Below, piece by piece: positions 48,913-57,671 of a DNA stretch of 64,000 bases (position 1 is the first letter of the stretch; each line of letters begins with the position of its first letter). This DNA is from Kitasatospora humi (GTDB taxonomy: Bacteria > Actinomycetota > Actinomycetes > Streptomycetales > Streptomycetaceae): the NCBI RefSeq assembly GCF_020907985.1, contig NZ_JAJJPA010000031.1, positions 1 to 64,000 on the forward strand. The letters run 5' to 3'. A model generated the notes under the pieces. The model worked only from the letters and a program-made list of their open reading frames with translations, did not search any database and was not told the DNA's origin. A program made the translations under genes and the position numbers.

Positions 48913-48929
48913 TTAGGAAGCTTTACTAA
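48913..48929. promoter_or_regulatory. TTAGGAA-N3-TTACTAA repeat upstream of the GH8 gene
   Basis: TTAGGAAGCTTTACTAA has 7-bp arms with one mismatch around GCT, 20-36 bases before the ATG. Similar TTAGGAA/TTCCTAA repeats precede many secreted glycosidase genes in streptomycetes, as far as I recall, and would be regulator-binding sites. Confidence 0.45.
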
Positions 48930-48948
48930 TCAGAGCTCAGGAGCCTGC

Positions 48949-50703
48949 ATGCGCCCCCACGGCAAGCGAATCCGCCTGCTCGCCTCGACGGTGGTGTCAG
49001 CCCTGCTGACCCTGCCGCTCACCGCCCTGGCCGCCGCTCCGGCCCAGGCGGCCGCCGTCAGCCATCCGTTCCCCAGCCACACCACCTACAAGGTCGGCGT
49101 GCTGCCGTCCACCTCCCAGGCCGGCCGGGATGCCGCCGTCCAGAAGCAGTACGACTCCTGGAAGGCGAACTACCTGGTCCACGGTTGCGCCTCCAACGAG
49201 TACTACGTCTCCACCAAGGGCGACGGCGACGCCACCAACAACGGCCCGGTCTCCGAGGGCCAGGGCTACGGCATGAACATCGTGCCCCTGATGGCCGGCT
49301 ACGACGCCAACGCCCAGACCGAGTTCAACGGCCTCTGGCAACTGGTCAAGGACCACAAGGACCAGTGGGGTCTGATGGAGTGGCAGCTCGACGGCAAGAG
49401 CTGCACGTACTACTCCTCGGGCACCCCCGACGCGGCCACCGACGGCGACCTGGACATCGGCTACGGCCTGATCCTGGCCGACGCCCAGTGGGGTGGCTAC
49501 AGCACCGACGCCAAGGCCTGGCTGGCGAGCGTGTACGCCCATGACGTGGCCCCGGACGGCCACCTCAAGTGCGAGGACGACGGGCCGGACACCGACACCC
49601 GCCCCAGCGACCACATGCTGGACCACCTGCGGGCCTTCGCGGCCTACGACACCGCGCACGACTGGAACAAGGTGATCACCCGCACCGAGGCCCTGATCAA
49701 CGAGTTCACCACCGCGTACTCCCCCAGCGCGGGCCTGCTTTCCGACTTCGTGGTCAACGCCGGCACCACCAGCCCGCAACCGGCCCCCGCCAACTACCAG
49801 GAGGACCAGCCGGACAACATCGTCGGCTACAACTCGATCCGGGTCCCCTGGCACCTGGGCACCGACGCGCTGCTCTACGGCGGCGCCACCGCGCTGGCCA
49901 CCGCCAAGAAGGAGGAGGCCTGCGCCAAGCAGGAGTCCGGCGGCAATCCGCAGAAGGTCTACCCGCACACCAAGCTCAACTGCACGCCGTACACCACCGG
50001 CGACCAGGCGGAGGAGGCCGGTGACGCGGTCGGCCCGGCGGCGATGGCGGCCGGCGACCAGGCCTGGACCGACACCCTCTGGAAGTACCTGGCCACCAAC
50101 CCGTTCGGTGACGGCTACTACGGCGAGACCATCAAGACGCTGGTCTACCTGGTGATGGCCGGTGACTACTGGTCGCCCATCGCCGCCGGGAGCCCCGGCG
50201 GCGGCTGCACGGGCACCCAGCTAGTGGCTGACCCGGGCTTCGAGAGCGGCGGCAACAACGCGCCCTGGACGGCGACTTCGTCGCTCGGCTTCAACCCGAT
50301 CACCGCCGCGACCAGCGCCGAACCGGCCCACTCCGGCAGTTGGATCGCCTGGTTCGACGGCAACAGCACCGCCGACACCGACACCATCGCGCAGACCGTC
50401 ACCATCCCGAGCGGCTGTACCGCCAGCCTCGGCTACTGGCTCCACACCGACACCACCGAGAACACCAGCACGGCCAAGCCCGACACCTTCAAGGTCCAAC
50501 TCCTCAACAGCGCGGGCACGGTGCTGACCACCCTCGCCTCCTACTCCAACCTCGACCACAACAGCGGCTACACCCAGCACACGGTGGACGTCTCCGCCTA
50601 CGCCGGCCAGACCGTCACGGTCAAGTTCACCGGCACCGAGACCGACGCCAACGGCGGCACCACCGACTTCGTCGTCGACGACACCTCCCTCACCACCAAG
50701 TGA
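48949..50703 (+). CDS. Secreted GH8 glycosidase with C-terminal carbohydrate-binding domain (probable chitosanase)
   Basis: A 584-residue secreted enzyme. The Sec signal runs to about residue 35 (APAQAAA). The GH8 catalytic domain (about 45-405) has the acid Glu in VSEGQGYGMNI (near 102) and the conserved Asp in ATDGDLDIGYGLILA (near 163). GH8 covers endoglucanases, licheninases, xylanases and chitosanases. The next gene, an exo-glucosaminidase-like GH2, makes chitosanase the best guess. Residues about 420-584 form a jelly-roll CBM-like module (LVADPGFESGGNNAPW ... TDFVVDDTSL). An AGGAG ribosome site precedes the ATG, and a 12-bp hairpin follows the stop. Confidence 0.9.
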   Translation: MRPHGKRIRLLASTVVSALLTLPLTALAAAPAQAAAVSHPFPSHTTYKVGVLPSTSQAGRDAAVQKQYDSWKANYLVHGCASNEYYVSTKGDGDATNNGPVSEGQGYGMNIVPLMAGYDANAQTEFNGLWQLVKDHKDQWGLMEWQLDGKSCTYYSSGTPDAATDGDLDIGYGLILADAQWGGYSTDAKAWLASVYAHDVAPDGHLKCEDDGPDTDTRPSDHMLDHLRAFAAYDTAHDWNKVITRTEALINEFTTAYSPSAGLLSDFVVNAGTTSPQPAPANYQEDQPDNIVGYNSIRVPWHLGTDALLYGGATALATAKKEEACAKQESGGNPQKVYPHTKLNCTPYTTGDQAEEAGDAVGPAAMAAGDQAWTDTLWKYLATNPFGDGYYGETIKTLVYLVMAGDYWSPIAAGSPGGGCTGTQLVADPGFESGGNNAPWTATSSLGFNPITAATSAEPAHSGSWIAWFDGNSTADTDTIAQTVTIPSGCTASLGYWLHTDTTENTSTAKPDTFKVQLLNSAGTVLTTLASYSNLDHNSGYTQHTVDVSAYAGQTVTVKFTGTETDANGGTTDFVVDDTSLTTK

Positions 50704-50714
50704 TCCCACCCTCC

Positions 50715-50745
50715 GACGGCTCCCGGTCCCAGGCCGGGAGCCGTC
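50715..50745 (+). terminator. Hairpin between the GH8 and GH2 genes
   Basis: GACGGCTCCCGG (50715-50726) pairs with CCGGGAGCCGTC (50734-50745) around 7 bases, 12 bases after the GH8 stop. The same 12-base arms recur at 53644-53673 after the GH2 gene. Confidence 0.75.
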
Positions 50746-50771
50746 CCCCGTTCAGGCAGTCAGGAGCTCCC

Positions 50772-53633
50772 ATGGCAGCTCGCGGCAGGAAACTGACCAC
50801 CGCCGCCTTCACCCTCGGGCTGGCGCTACTCGGCCTGCACCCACCCGGCGGCACGGCCGGCGCGGCAGCCGAGCCGGCCCCGCCGGCGGCCGTCCGCCCG
50901 CACCTCCCCGACCCGCCGACCGGTTCCTCGGCCGTGGTCAACCTCGGCGCGGGCAACGGCTGGAAGGTGCAGAGCAGCGCCACCGCCACCCAGTCGGGCA
51001 GCCGGATATCCACCCCGGGATTCGCCACCACCGGCTGGCTCAACGTCGCCAACGACGGCGGCGGCGCCCCCGGCACCGAGATCAACGCGCTGCTGCAGAA
51101 CGGCGGCTGCCCCGACGTCTTCTACTCGACCACCATGCAGGGCTGCTACGGCCGGCTGACCGCGGTCGGCCCGGAGACCCTGGCCCGGTTCAAGGCGCCC
51201 TGGTGGTACCGCACGGACTTCACCTCCCCGCCCACCGGGCAGGACGCCCGGCTGGTGCTGAACGGCGTGGTGGGCGCGGCCGACGTCTGGGTGAACGGCA
51301 CCCGGGTGGCCGACGCCGCGACCGCCACCGGCGCGTACGCGCAGCACGTCTTCGACATCACCGGTCTGCTGCGCGGCGGCGGCAACTCGCTCGCCATCGA
51401 GCTGCATCCGAACGATCCGACCAGCATGCTCAGCGTCGACAACGTCGACTGGACCCAGATCCCGCCCGACAACAACACCGGCATCCAGTTCCCGGTGCAA
51501 CTGGAGACGGGTGGCCCGCTGGTCGACGGGAACGCCCATGTGGTGCAGAACACCGCGGCCGACCTGAGCAGTTCGGCACTGACGGTGAAGGCCGACATCA
51601 CCAACACGTCGGCCGCCACCCAGAGCGGCACCGTCACGGCCACCGTCACGGCACCCGACGGCGGTCACCCCGTGACGGTCACCCAGGACGTCTCGGTACC
51701 GGCCCGCACCACCCGGACGGTGACCCTGCCGGTGGTCACGATCGCCAAGCCGCAGATCTGGTGGCCCTACCAGCTGGGCGGCCAGCCGCTCTACCGGCTC
51801 GCCACCGCGGTCTCCCGGAGCGGGGTGGTTCTCAACTCCACCAGCTCCACCTTCGGCATCCGCACCGTGGATTCGGCACTGATCGGCCCGTCGGCCGGCG
51901 CGCCCGGCGGTGTGCGGCAGTTCACGGTGAACGGCACCCCGCTGGTGATCCGCGGCGGCGGCTGGGACCCGGACCTCTTCCTGCGCTACGACCCCGCCGA
52001 CACCGCCCGGCAGATCGGCCTGCTGAAGTCGCTGGGTGTCAACACCGTACGGCTGGAAGGGCACTTCATGCCCGCCGACTGGTTCCAGCAGATGGACGCG
52101 GCCGGGATCCTGGTCAACGCCGGCTACCAGTGCTGCGACTTCTGGGAGAACACCGGCTACACCGGCGCCCAGCAGTCGCTCTACCAGCTGACCGCGCAGA
52201 CCCTCGGCCAGGAACTGCGCAACCACCCCTCGGTGTTCAGCTTCCAGTGGAGCGACAACGCACCCACCGCGACCCAGGAGACGCTGGCGCTGAACGGATT
52301 CAAGGCGGCCGACTTCGACGTGCCGTTCGTCTCCTCCGCCGAGTACAACAGCAGTCCGGAACTGGGCACTTCGGGCGAGAAGGAGGGACCGTACGACTGG
52401 GTGCCGCCGAGCTACTGGTACGACACCTCGCACTACAGCACCAGCGACCCCACCCAGACCAACGCGGGCGGCTCCTGGGGCTTCGACAGCGAGCAGAGCT
52501 CGGGGGACTCCATCCCGACGCTCGACTCGATCAACCGCTTCCTCTCCCCGGCCGAGCAGACCGCCCTCTGGAAGGCGCCGGCGGACAACCAGTACCACGA
52601 CAACTACGAGGGCACCGGCCACACCGGCTACGCCTTCGGCACCAACTTCAACCTGGATGCCGCCATCACCAACCGCTACGGCGCTGCGACCAGTCTCGCC
52701 CAGTACGTCGAGGAGGCCCAGCTGCAGAACTACGAGTCCACCCGGGCCCAGTTCGAGGCCTTCATCGACCACTCGACCGACTCCGCCGCCCCGGCCACCG
52801 GCACCATCTACTGGCAGCTGAACAAGGGGTGGCCGACCATGCTCTGGTCGCTCTACAACAACGACGGCGATCAGGCCGGCGCCTACTTCGGCGCCCAGCA
52901 GGCCAATCGCCCGCTGCACGCCCTCTACGCCCTGGACACCGGCACGGTGACCGTCGACAACCTCGGCGGCGCCACCCAGTCCGGTCTGACCGTCGAGGCC
53001 AAGGTGTACGACACTGCGGGCAAGCTGCTGGACGACCGCAACTCGGCTTCCCTGGCGCTGGCTTCGCAGCAGGTGGTCACCAATGTGCTGAAACCGGCCG
53101 TGCCGACGGCCGCGGGCACCGTGTACTTCGTCGAGCTGCTGCTCCATCGGGACGGCGCCGTGCTGGACCGCAACGTCTACTGGAACTCGACCACCCCGGA
53201 CGTCGTCAACTGGTCCAAGACGCTGGGCCAACCGCAGGCCGTGATGAAGTCCTACGCCGACCTCAAGGCGCTGCGGAACCTGCCGGCCGCCACCGTCTCG
53301 GCGACCGCGGAGGTCACCGACCGGCCAGGGCCGGGCGGGGCGGACCGGCTGCTCACCGTGACGGTGACCAACACCTCGACCACCCCGGCGGTGGGGTTCT
53401 TCCTCCGCGCGGATCTGCGCCGGGGCACCGCGGCCGGAGACGAGCTGCCCGGCGACAACCAGGTGCGCTCGGCGGTCTGGGGCGACAATGACACCACCCT
53501 TTGGCCGGGCGAGTCGCAGACGCTGACGGCGAGCTTCTCCTCGGCCGACCTGCAGGGCGCGACCCCGGTGGTCAGCGTCTTCGGTGCCAATGCCGCCAAG
53601 ACGGACGTGGTGGCCCGCTCCACTGCCGGGTGA
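50772..53633 (+). CDS. Secreted GH2-family exo-beta-D-glucosaminidase-like enzyme
   Basis: A 953-residue secreted enzyme. The signal peptide covers about 1-33 (GRKLTTAAFTLGLALLGLHPPGGTAGA). The GH2 plan is visible: sugar-binding jelly roll (about 50-220: WWYRTDFTSPPTGQDARLVLNGVVGAADVWVNGTRV), immunoglobulin-like domain, and a barrel from about 370 (FTVNGTPLVIRGGGWDPDLFLRYDP, NTVRLEGHF). FQWSDNAP and GFDSEQSSGDSIPT correspond to the acid/base and nucleophile (Glu) regions of CsxA-type exo-chitosanases. It would remove glucosamine from the non-reducing ends of chitosan fragments made by the GH8 enzyme upstream. The ATG at 50772 has CAGGAG before it. Confidence 0.88.
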   Translation: MAARGRKLTTAAFTLGLALLGLHPPGGTAGAAAEPAPPAAVRPHLPDPPTGSSAVVNLGAGNGWKVQSSATATQSGSRISTPGFATTGWLNVANDGGGAPGTEINALLQNGGCPDVFYSTTMQGCYGRLTAVGPETLARFKAPWWYRTDFTSPPTGQDARLVLNGVVGAADVWVNGTRVADAATATGAYAQHVFDITGLLRGGGNSLAIELHPNDPTSMLSVDNVDWTQIPPDNNTGIQFPVQLETGGPLVDGNAHVVQNTAADLSSSALTVKADITNTSAATQSGTVTATVTAPDGGHPVTVTQDVSVPARTTRTVTLPVVTIAKPQIWWPYQLGGQPLYRLATAVSRSGVVLNSTSSTFGIRTVDSALIGPSAGAPGGVRQFTVNGTPLVIRGGGWDPDLFLRYDPADTARQIGLLKSLGVNTVRLEGHFMPADWFQQMDAAGILVNAGYQCCDFWENTGYTGAQQSLYQLTAQTLGQELRNHPSVFSFQWSDNAPTATQETLALNGFKAADFDVPFVSSAEYNSSPELGTSGEKEGPYDWVPPSYWYDTSHYSTSDPTQTNAGGSWGFDSEQSSGDSIPTLDSINRFLSPAEQTALWKAPADNQYHDNYEGTGHTGYAFGTNFNLDAAITNRYGAATSLAQYVEEAQLQNYESTRAQFEAFIDHSTDSAAPATGTIYWQLNKGWPTMLWSLYNNDGDQAGAYFGAQQANRPLHALYALDTGTVTVDNLGGATQSGLTVEAKVYDTAGKLLDDRNSASLALASQQVVTNVLKPAVPTAAGTVYFVELLLHRDGAVLDRNVYWNSTTPDVVNWSKTLGQPQAVMKSYADLKALRNLPAATVSATAEVTDRPGPGGADRLLTVTVTNTSTTPAVGFFLRADLRRGTAAGDELPGDNQVRSAVWGDNDTTLWPGESQTLTASFSSADLQGATPVVSVFGANAAKTDVVARSTAG

Positions 53634-53641
53634 CGGCGCGG

Positions 53642-53675
53642 CCGACGGCTCCCGGATGCGCCCGGGAGCCGTCGG
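53642..53675 (+). terminator. Strong hairpin after the GH2 gene
   Basis: CCGACGGCTCCCGG (53642-53655) and CCGGGAGCCGTCGG (53662-53675) form a perfect 14-bp stem with a 6-base loop, 8 bases after the stop. Its inner 12 bp equal those of the hairpin at 50715-50745. Confidence 0.85.
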
Positions 53676-53678
53676 ACC

Positions 53679-53692
53679 GGACATACTTGTCC
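53679..53692. promoter_or_regulatory. GGACA-N4-TGTCC repeat before the second SpoIIE phosphatase
   Basis: GGACATACTTGTCC has perfect 5-bp arms around TACT, about 90 bases upstream of the phosphatase start and directly after the GH2 terminator. It may be an operator or part of that gene's promoter. Confidence 0.4.
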
Positions 53693-53778
53693 TCTACGTG
53701 GAGGCAGGCCGCGTCCGCTCACGTGATCTTGGAATCGGGCGGACGTCGCGGCGACCCGGCGGCGCGAGGAGGTGGCGG

Positions 53779-55509
53779 GTGGACCCGGCGGATCCGGACC
53801 GGCACGTCGCCGACGGGCTGCTCGCCGCGGCCGCCGCCGATCTGGGCCTCGACGGCGCGGAGCTGCTGGCCGCGGTGGTCGACCAGGCACCGACCGGGCT
53901 CGCGCTGCTGGACCGCCGACTCCGCTGGTGCCACCTCAACCCGGCCCTCGCCCAGCTGACCGGCCACCCCGCTGAACAGCTGCTCGGCAGCGCGGTGCGC
54001 GGCCGGGCCGCCGAGACCCTGCAGCGGGTGCTCTCCGACGGCCGCTCCCGCACGGTGGCGGCACACGCCCTGCTGCCACCGCCCCGCTCCTGGCGGCGGC
54101 CGCTGGCCGTGGTGGCCCGGCGCCTGGAGCTGCACGGGCGGGCCCTCGGTGTGGTGCTGGCGGTGACCACCGCCGACCTGACCCCGGAGCGGCAGGACCT
54201 GGAGCACGCCCGGACCCGGCTGACCCTGTTGGACGCGGCCGCCGAGCGGATCGGCACCACCCTGGACATCGGCACCACCTGCACCGAGCTGGCCGAGTTC
54301 ACCGTCCCCCTGTTGGCCGACCTCGCCACCATCGACGCGCTGCCCCCGGAGACCACGGTGCGCGAAAGCGGGAGCGGAAGCGCGGGTGCGAGCGTTGGCA
54401 GCGTGCCCCGGTTGCTCCGCACGGCGATGGCCCAGGCACCGCAGCTGCGCGGCGTGCCCACCCAGCTGGCCCGGCCGGGCGAATCGGTTCGCTACCGGCC
54501 CGGCTCGGCCGCGGCCCGCTGCCTGACCACCGGCAAGCCGGTGGCCGCCAACCGGCTCACCGCAGAGGAGCTGGCCGCCGCCGCCCCCGATCCCGCGACC
54601 CACGCCGCCTACCGGGCGCTCGGCGTGGACTCGCTGCTCGAAGTGCCGCTGACCGCACGCGGCCAGCTGATCGGCATGCTCTCGCTGGCCCGCACCGCCG
54701 GCACCCCGGCCGGGTTCTCCGACGACGACGTGGTGCTGGTCGAGGACCTGGCCGGGCGGGCGGCCCTGAGCATCGACAACGCCCGCCGCTACACCCGCTC
54801 CCAAGGCATCGCGCTGGAGCTGCAACGGGCGCTGCTCGCCGAGCCCGGCAGTCCGCACCCCAACCTGGAGCTGGCCTCCCGCTACCTGCCGTCCGGCACC
54901 AGCTCGGTGGTGGGCGGCGACTGGTACGAGTCGGTGCGGCTGCCGTTCGGGCGGACGCTGCTGGTGATGGGCGACGTGATGGGGCACGGCGTGGAGGCGG
55001 CCGTGGACATGAGCAACTACCGCTCGATGCTGCGCTACGTCGCCTCGACCGACCTGCCGCCGCACCGCATCCTGCGCCAGCTGGACGCGCTGGTCTCGGA
55101 GAACGAGTCGGCCCGCCCGGCCACCTGCCTGCTGGCCCTGGCCGACCCGGCCCGGCGGCGCTGGACGCTCTCCAGTGCCGGCCACCTGCCGCCCGCACTG
55201 CTCGGCGAGGGCCGGCCGATCGAGCTGCTGGAGGTGCCCACCGGGCCGCCGCTCGGCACCGGCCTGGGCGGCTACGAGCAGACCACCCGGGAGCTGCGGC
55301 CCGGCCAGGTGTTGCTGCTCTACACCGACGGGCTGGTGGAGCGGCGCGGCGAGGACATCGACACCTCGCTGGCCCGGCTGGCCGCACTGCGGCTGCCGGT
55401 CGCGGGCGACCTGGACGAGCTGCTCGACGCCGCCCTGCACGGCCTCACCCCGCAGGCCGCCGAGGACGACATCGCGCTGCTCGCCGCTCGCGCCCGCCGT
55501 CGCCCCTGA
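53779..55509 (+). CDS. PAS/GAF-domain SpoIIE-type (PP2C) phosphatase
   Basis: A 576-residue cytosolic phosphatase. The GTG at 53779 is chosen for the GAGGAGG ribosome site 6 bases upstream. A PAS-like domain (about 30-125: VVDQAPTGLALLDRRLRWCHLNPALAQLTGH) is followed by a GAF domain (about 145-335, ending VEDLAGRAALSIDNARRYTRSQ) and the SpoIIE/PP2C domain (about 350-575) with GGDWYES, GDVMGHGVEAA, LYTDGLVERR and EDDIALLAAR. The domain order is like that of the truncated phosphatase at the start of the window. It would act on phosphorylated anti-sigma antagonists. The partner is not encoded beside it. A CTGATC/GATCAG repeat spans its stop. Confidence 0.9.
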   Translation: MDPADPDRHVADGLLAAAAADLGLDGAELLAAVVDQAPTGLALLDRRLRWCHLNPALAQLTGHPAEQLLGSAVRGRAAETLQRVLSDGRSRTVAAHALLPPPRSWRRPLAVVARRLELHGRALGVVLAVTTADLTPERQDLEHARTRLTLLDAAAERIGTTLDIGTTCTELAEFTVPLLADLATIDALPPETTVRESGSGSAGASVGSVPRLLRTAMAQAPQLRGVPTQLARPGESVRYRPGSAAARCLTTGKPVAANRLTAEELAAAAPDPATHAAYRALGVDSLLEVPLTARGQLIGMLSLARTAGTPAGFSDDDVVLVEDLAGRAALSIDNARRYTRSQGIALELQRALLAEPGSPHPNLELASRYLPSGTSSVVGGDWYESVRLPFGRTLLVMGDVMGHGVEAAVDMSNYRSMLRYVASTDLPPHRILRQLDALVSENESARPATCLLALADPARRRWTLSSAGHLPPALLGEGRPIELLEVPTGPPLGTGLGGYEQTTRELRPGQVLLLYTDGLVERRGEDIDTSLARLAALRLPVAGDLDELLDAALHGLTPQAAEDDIALLAARARRRP

Positions 55510-55555
55510 TCACGGCGATCAGCCCAGCCCGTGTCCGGCCGCCTGCCAGGACCGC

Positions 55556-55575
55556 TTGACCTCCCGTCAGGTCAA
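55556..55575. promoter_or_regulatory. TTGACCT-N6-AGGTCAA inverted repeat
   Basis: Perfect 7-bp arms TTGACCT (55556-55562) and AGGTCAA (55569-55575) flank cccgtc, 63-82 bases upstream of the beta-helix gene. It may be an operator overlapping the -35 region of its promoter. Confidence 0.5.
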
Positions 55576-55637
55576 CTGCGATCTTGACGGCTGGCACCAC
55601 CGCCTTCCCAACCGCCACCGACCGGAGGATCACTGCC

Positions 55638-56993
55638 ATGTCCATCACGGGGGACCGCAACGGGCGCCGGGCCCTGCTCACCGGAGCCGTCGCCGGGCTC
55701 GCCGGCACCGCCGCACTCGCCGCGGGCTCCGCGCCGGCATCGGCCGCCACCGCCGACGCGCTCGACTGGTACAGCGTCAAGGACTACGCGGCGGTCGGCG
55801 ACGGCGTCACCGACGACACCGCCGCCATCCAGAGCGCGATCAACGCGGCCCAGGCGGCGGGCGGCGGCACCGTCTACTTCCCGGCCGGGACGTACCTGGT
55901 CACCCCGGGCAGCACCGGCCCGGCGCTCGCCGTCACCGGCAACGGCATCAGACTGACGGGCGCGAGCAGCAAGTCCGCGCTGCTGGTGAAGCGCGGCAAC
56001 GGCCTACTGCTGCGGATGTCCGGCCAGAACGACCCGAGCGGCGCCAAGCACGTGAGGTACTGCTCGATCGAGAGCCTGGGATTCAACGGCAACGGCAGGA
56101 CCGGCCCGCTGCTGGAGCTGTACTACAACGACAACTCCTACTTCCGCGACGTCTTCATGACGAGCAACAACGATCTCTGCATCGACGCCGTGGAGTTCTG
56201 GGACTCGCGGTTCTACAACCTGGTGATCGAGTCCAGCACCGGCACCCCGGACAGCTCCGGTCAGCCCAACATCTGGCTGCGCAATTCCTCCTCGGCCACC
56301 GCGGGGAGCTGGGGGTTCAGTCAGGACAACGTCAACCAGATCCACTTCATCGGCTGCCGACTGGAGAACTTCGGCACCGGCGCGCTCTGGATCACCCAGG
56401 GCACCTACGCCTACAACAACCCCAACGGGATCTACCTCACCGACTGCAAGTTCGAGACCTCGGCCATGCAGGGCGGTCCGCACCTGAAGGTGGACGCCTC
56501 CTGCCGGAGCGTGTACGCCACCAACATCTACTGCTACGCGGGCGGTTTCGCCGCCAACTACGCCACCCCCCAGAACATCATCGCCTGGGCACCGAGTCAC
56601 AGCGCCCTGGAGAACGTGCTGATCGCCAACGGCTCCACCGCGACCGTCAACTCCGGCGTCGACCTGTATTCGGGCTCCGGCTCAACAGCGGTTCTGCGCA
56701 ACGTCGTCGGGCAGTACACCAGCCAGCCGACCGGTACCCACATCTACTACGAGCGCGCCAGCACCGGCGACTTCCGGGTGGAGAACAGCTACGGCACCAA
56801 GGGCGGCCAGGCGAGCGGCAGCGTGCCCACCACCAACCAGGCCAACCCGCCGCTGCGGCTGGTGGCCGGGCCGGTAAGCGACGCCTCGTTCCCCCATCCG
56901 CCGCTGGACGGGACCATGGCGGTGGACACCTTGGACAACCGGCTGTACGTGCGGGTCGGCGGCGTCTGGCGCTGGTCGGCCCTCAGCTCCTGA
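55638..56993 (+). CDS. Secreted pectate-lyase-3-type beta-helix protein
   Basis: A 451-residue exported protein. The N-terminus (GDRNGRRALLTGAVAGLAG) has a twin-arginine pattern, with cleavage near ASAATA at about 38. The body begins with the Pectate_lyase_3/GH28-related signature WYSVKDYAAVGDGVTDDTAAIQSAINAAQAAGGGTVYFPAGTYLV and continues in short Asn/Gly-rich turns of a right-handed beta-helix. Catalytic residues cannot be assigned. The C-terminal 60 residues (PLDGTMAVDTLDNRLYVRVGGVWRW) resemble a phage tail-spike or surface-binding end. It may be a polysaccharide lyase or depolymerase. The ATG at 55638 has GGAGG upstream. Confidence 0.85.
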   Translation: MSITGDRNGRRALLTGAVAGLAGTAALAAGSAPASAATADALDWYSVKDYAAVGDGVTDDTAAIQSAINAAQAAGGGTVYFPAGTYLVTPGSTGPALAVTGNGIRLTGASSKSALLVKRGNGLLLRMSGQNDPSGAKHVRYCSIESLGFNGNGRTGPLLELYYNDNSYFRDVFMTSNNDLCIDAVEFWDSRFYNLVIESSTGTPDSSGQPNIWLRNSSSATAGSWGFSQDNVNQIHFIGCRLENFGTGALWITQGTYAYNNPNGIYLTDCKFETSAMQGGPHLKVDASCRSVYATNIYCYAGGFAANYATPQNIIAWAPSHSALENVLIANGSTATVNSGVDLYSGSGSTAVLRNVVGQYTSQPTGTHIYYERASTGDFRVENSYGTKGGQASGSVPTTNQANPPLRLVAGPVSDASFPHPPLDGTMAVDTLDNRLYVRVGGVWRWSALSS

Positions 56994-57011
56994 CATCTGA
57001 CCCGGCGTCAC

Positions 57012-57602
57012 CTAACTCAGCACACCGCCCAGCACCGCGGCCACCATCCGGCGCACCGCCTCGTCGTCCGGGAGTGGCGCGGTGCGGTCGGCGAACAGCA
57101 GGTGGCCCGCCCCGATCAGAGTGGGAGCGAGGGCGGCGAGATCGGCGTCGGCCGCGATCCGGCCGCGGTCGCGTTCGGCCGCCAGGTAGTCGGCGACCAT
57201 GGCGGTGGCCTCCGCCAGCAGCGGCACTCCGCCGGTCCGGCCGGACTGCCGCAGCCGGGCGCGCAGCTCATCGCGGAAGGTGATCAGCGCGACCACGGCC
57301 ACCGCGACCGACTGGAACACCGCCGTCAGCGCCTCGGCGAGGTTGTCGATGACGGCACCCGTACCGGCGGCCTCGGCCAACTCGGCGGCCTGACCGTCCA
57401 GTCGGGCGATCCGGTCGCGCACCAGCTCGGCCAGGAAGGCGTCGAAGTCCGCGAAGTGCCGGTGCAGCACGCCCTTGGCGCAGCCGGCCTCCTCGGTGAC
57501 GGCGCGACTGGTGAGCGCGCTCGGCCCGTCCCTCAGCAGGATGCGCTCGGCGGCGTCGAACAGTTGCTCGCGAACGTCGCGGATGGCCACACCGGTCGGC
57601 AT
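57012..57602 (-). CDS. TetR-family regulator
   Basis: A 196-residue TetR-family repressor. The helix-turn-helix region is at about 8-58 (VREQLFDAAERILLRDGPSALTSRAVTEEAGCAKGVLHRHFADFDAFLAELV). The C-terminal helices form the usual ligand and dimer domain. It is divergent from a methyltransferase gene; a 41-bp symmetrical operator fills most of the 59 bases between the two starts, so it probably represses both genes. The ligand is unknown; the start is the only good ATG near the conserved domain. Confidence 0.92.
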   Translation of the reverse strand: MPTGVAIRDVREQLFDAAERILLRDGPSALTSRAVTEEAGCAKGVLHRHFADFDAFLAELVRDRIARLDGQAAELAEAAGTGAVIDNLAEALTAVFQSVAVAVVALITFRDELRARLRQSGRTGGVPLLAEATAMVADYLAAERDRGRIAADADLAALAPTLIGAGHLLFADRTAPLPDDEAVRRMVAAVLGGVLS

Positions 57603-57625
57603 CGGACTCCTCTGCGGCTTGGGTG

Positions 57626-57671
57626 TTGACGAGTGGGCATGCGCCCACTCATAGTGGGCGCATGCCCACTC
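57626..57671 (+). promoter_or_regulatory. Methyltransferase promoter with nested 41-bp TetR operator
   Basis: TTGACG (57626-57631) and CATAGT (57650-57655) are 18 bases apart, and the spacer is exactly AGTGGGCATGCGCCCACT (57632-57649), itself a near-palindrome. After CAT its reverse complement follows (57653-57670), so 57631-57671 is one perfect inverted repeat with 19-bp arms. The methyltransferase ATG (57662) lies in the second half, about 7 bases after the -10 box, which implies a leaderless message. Confidence 0.75.
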
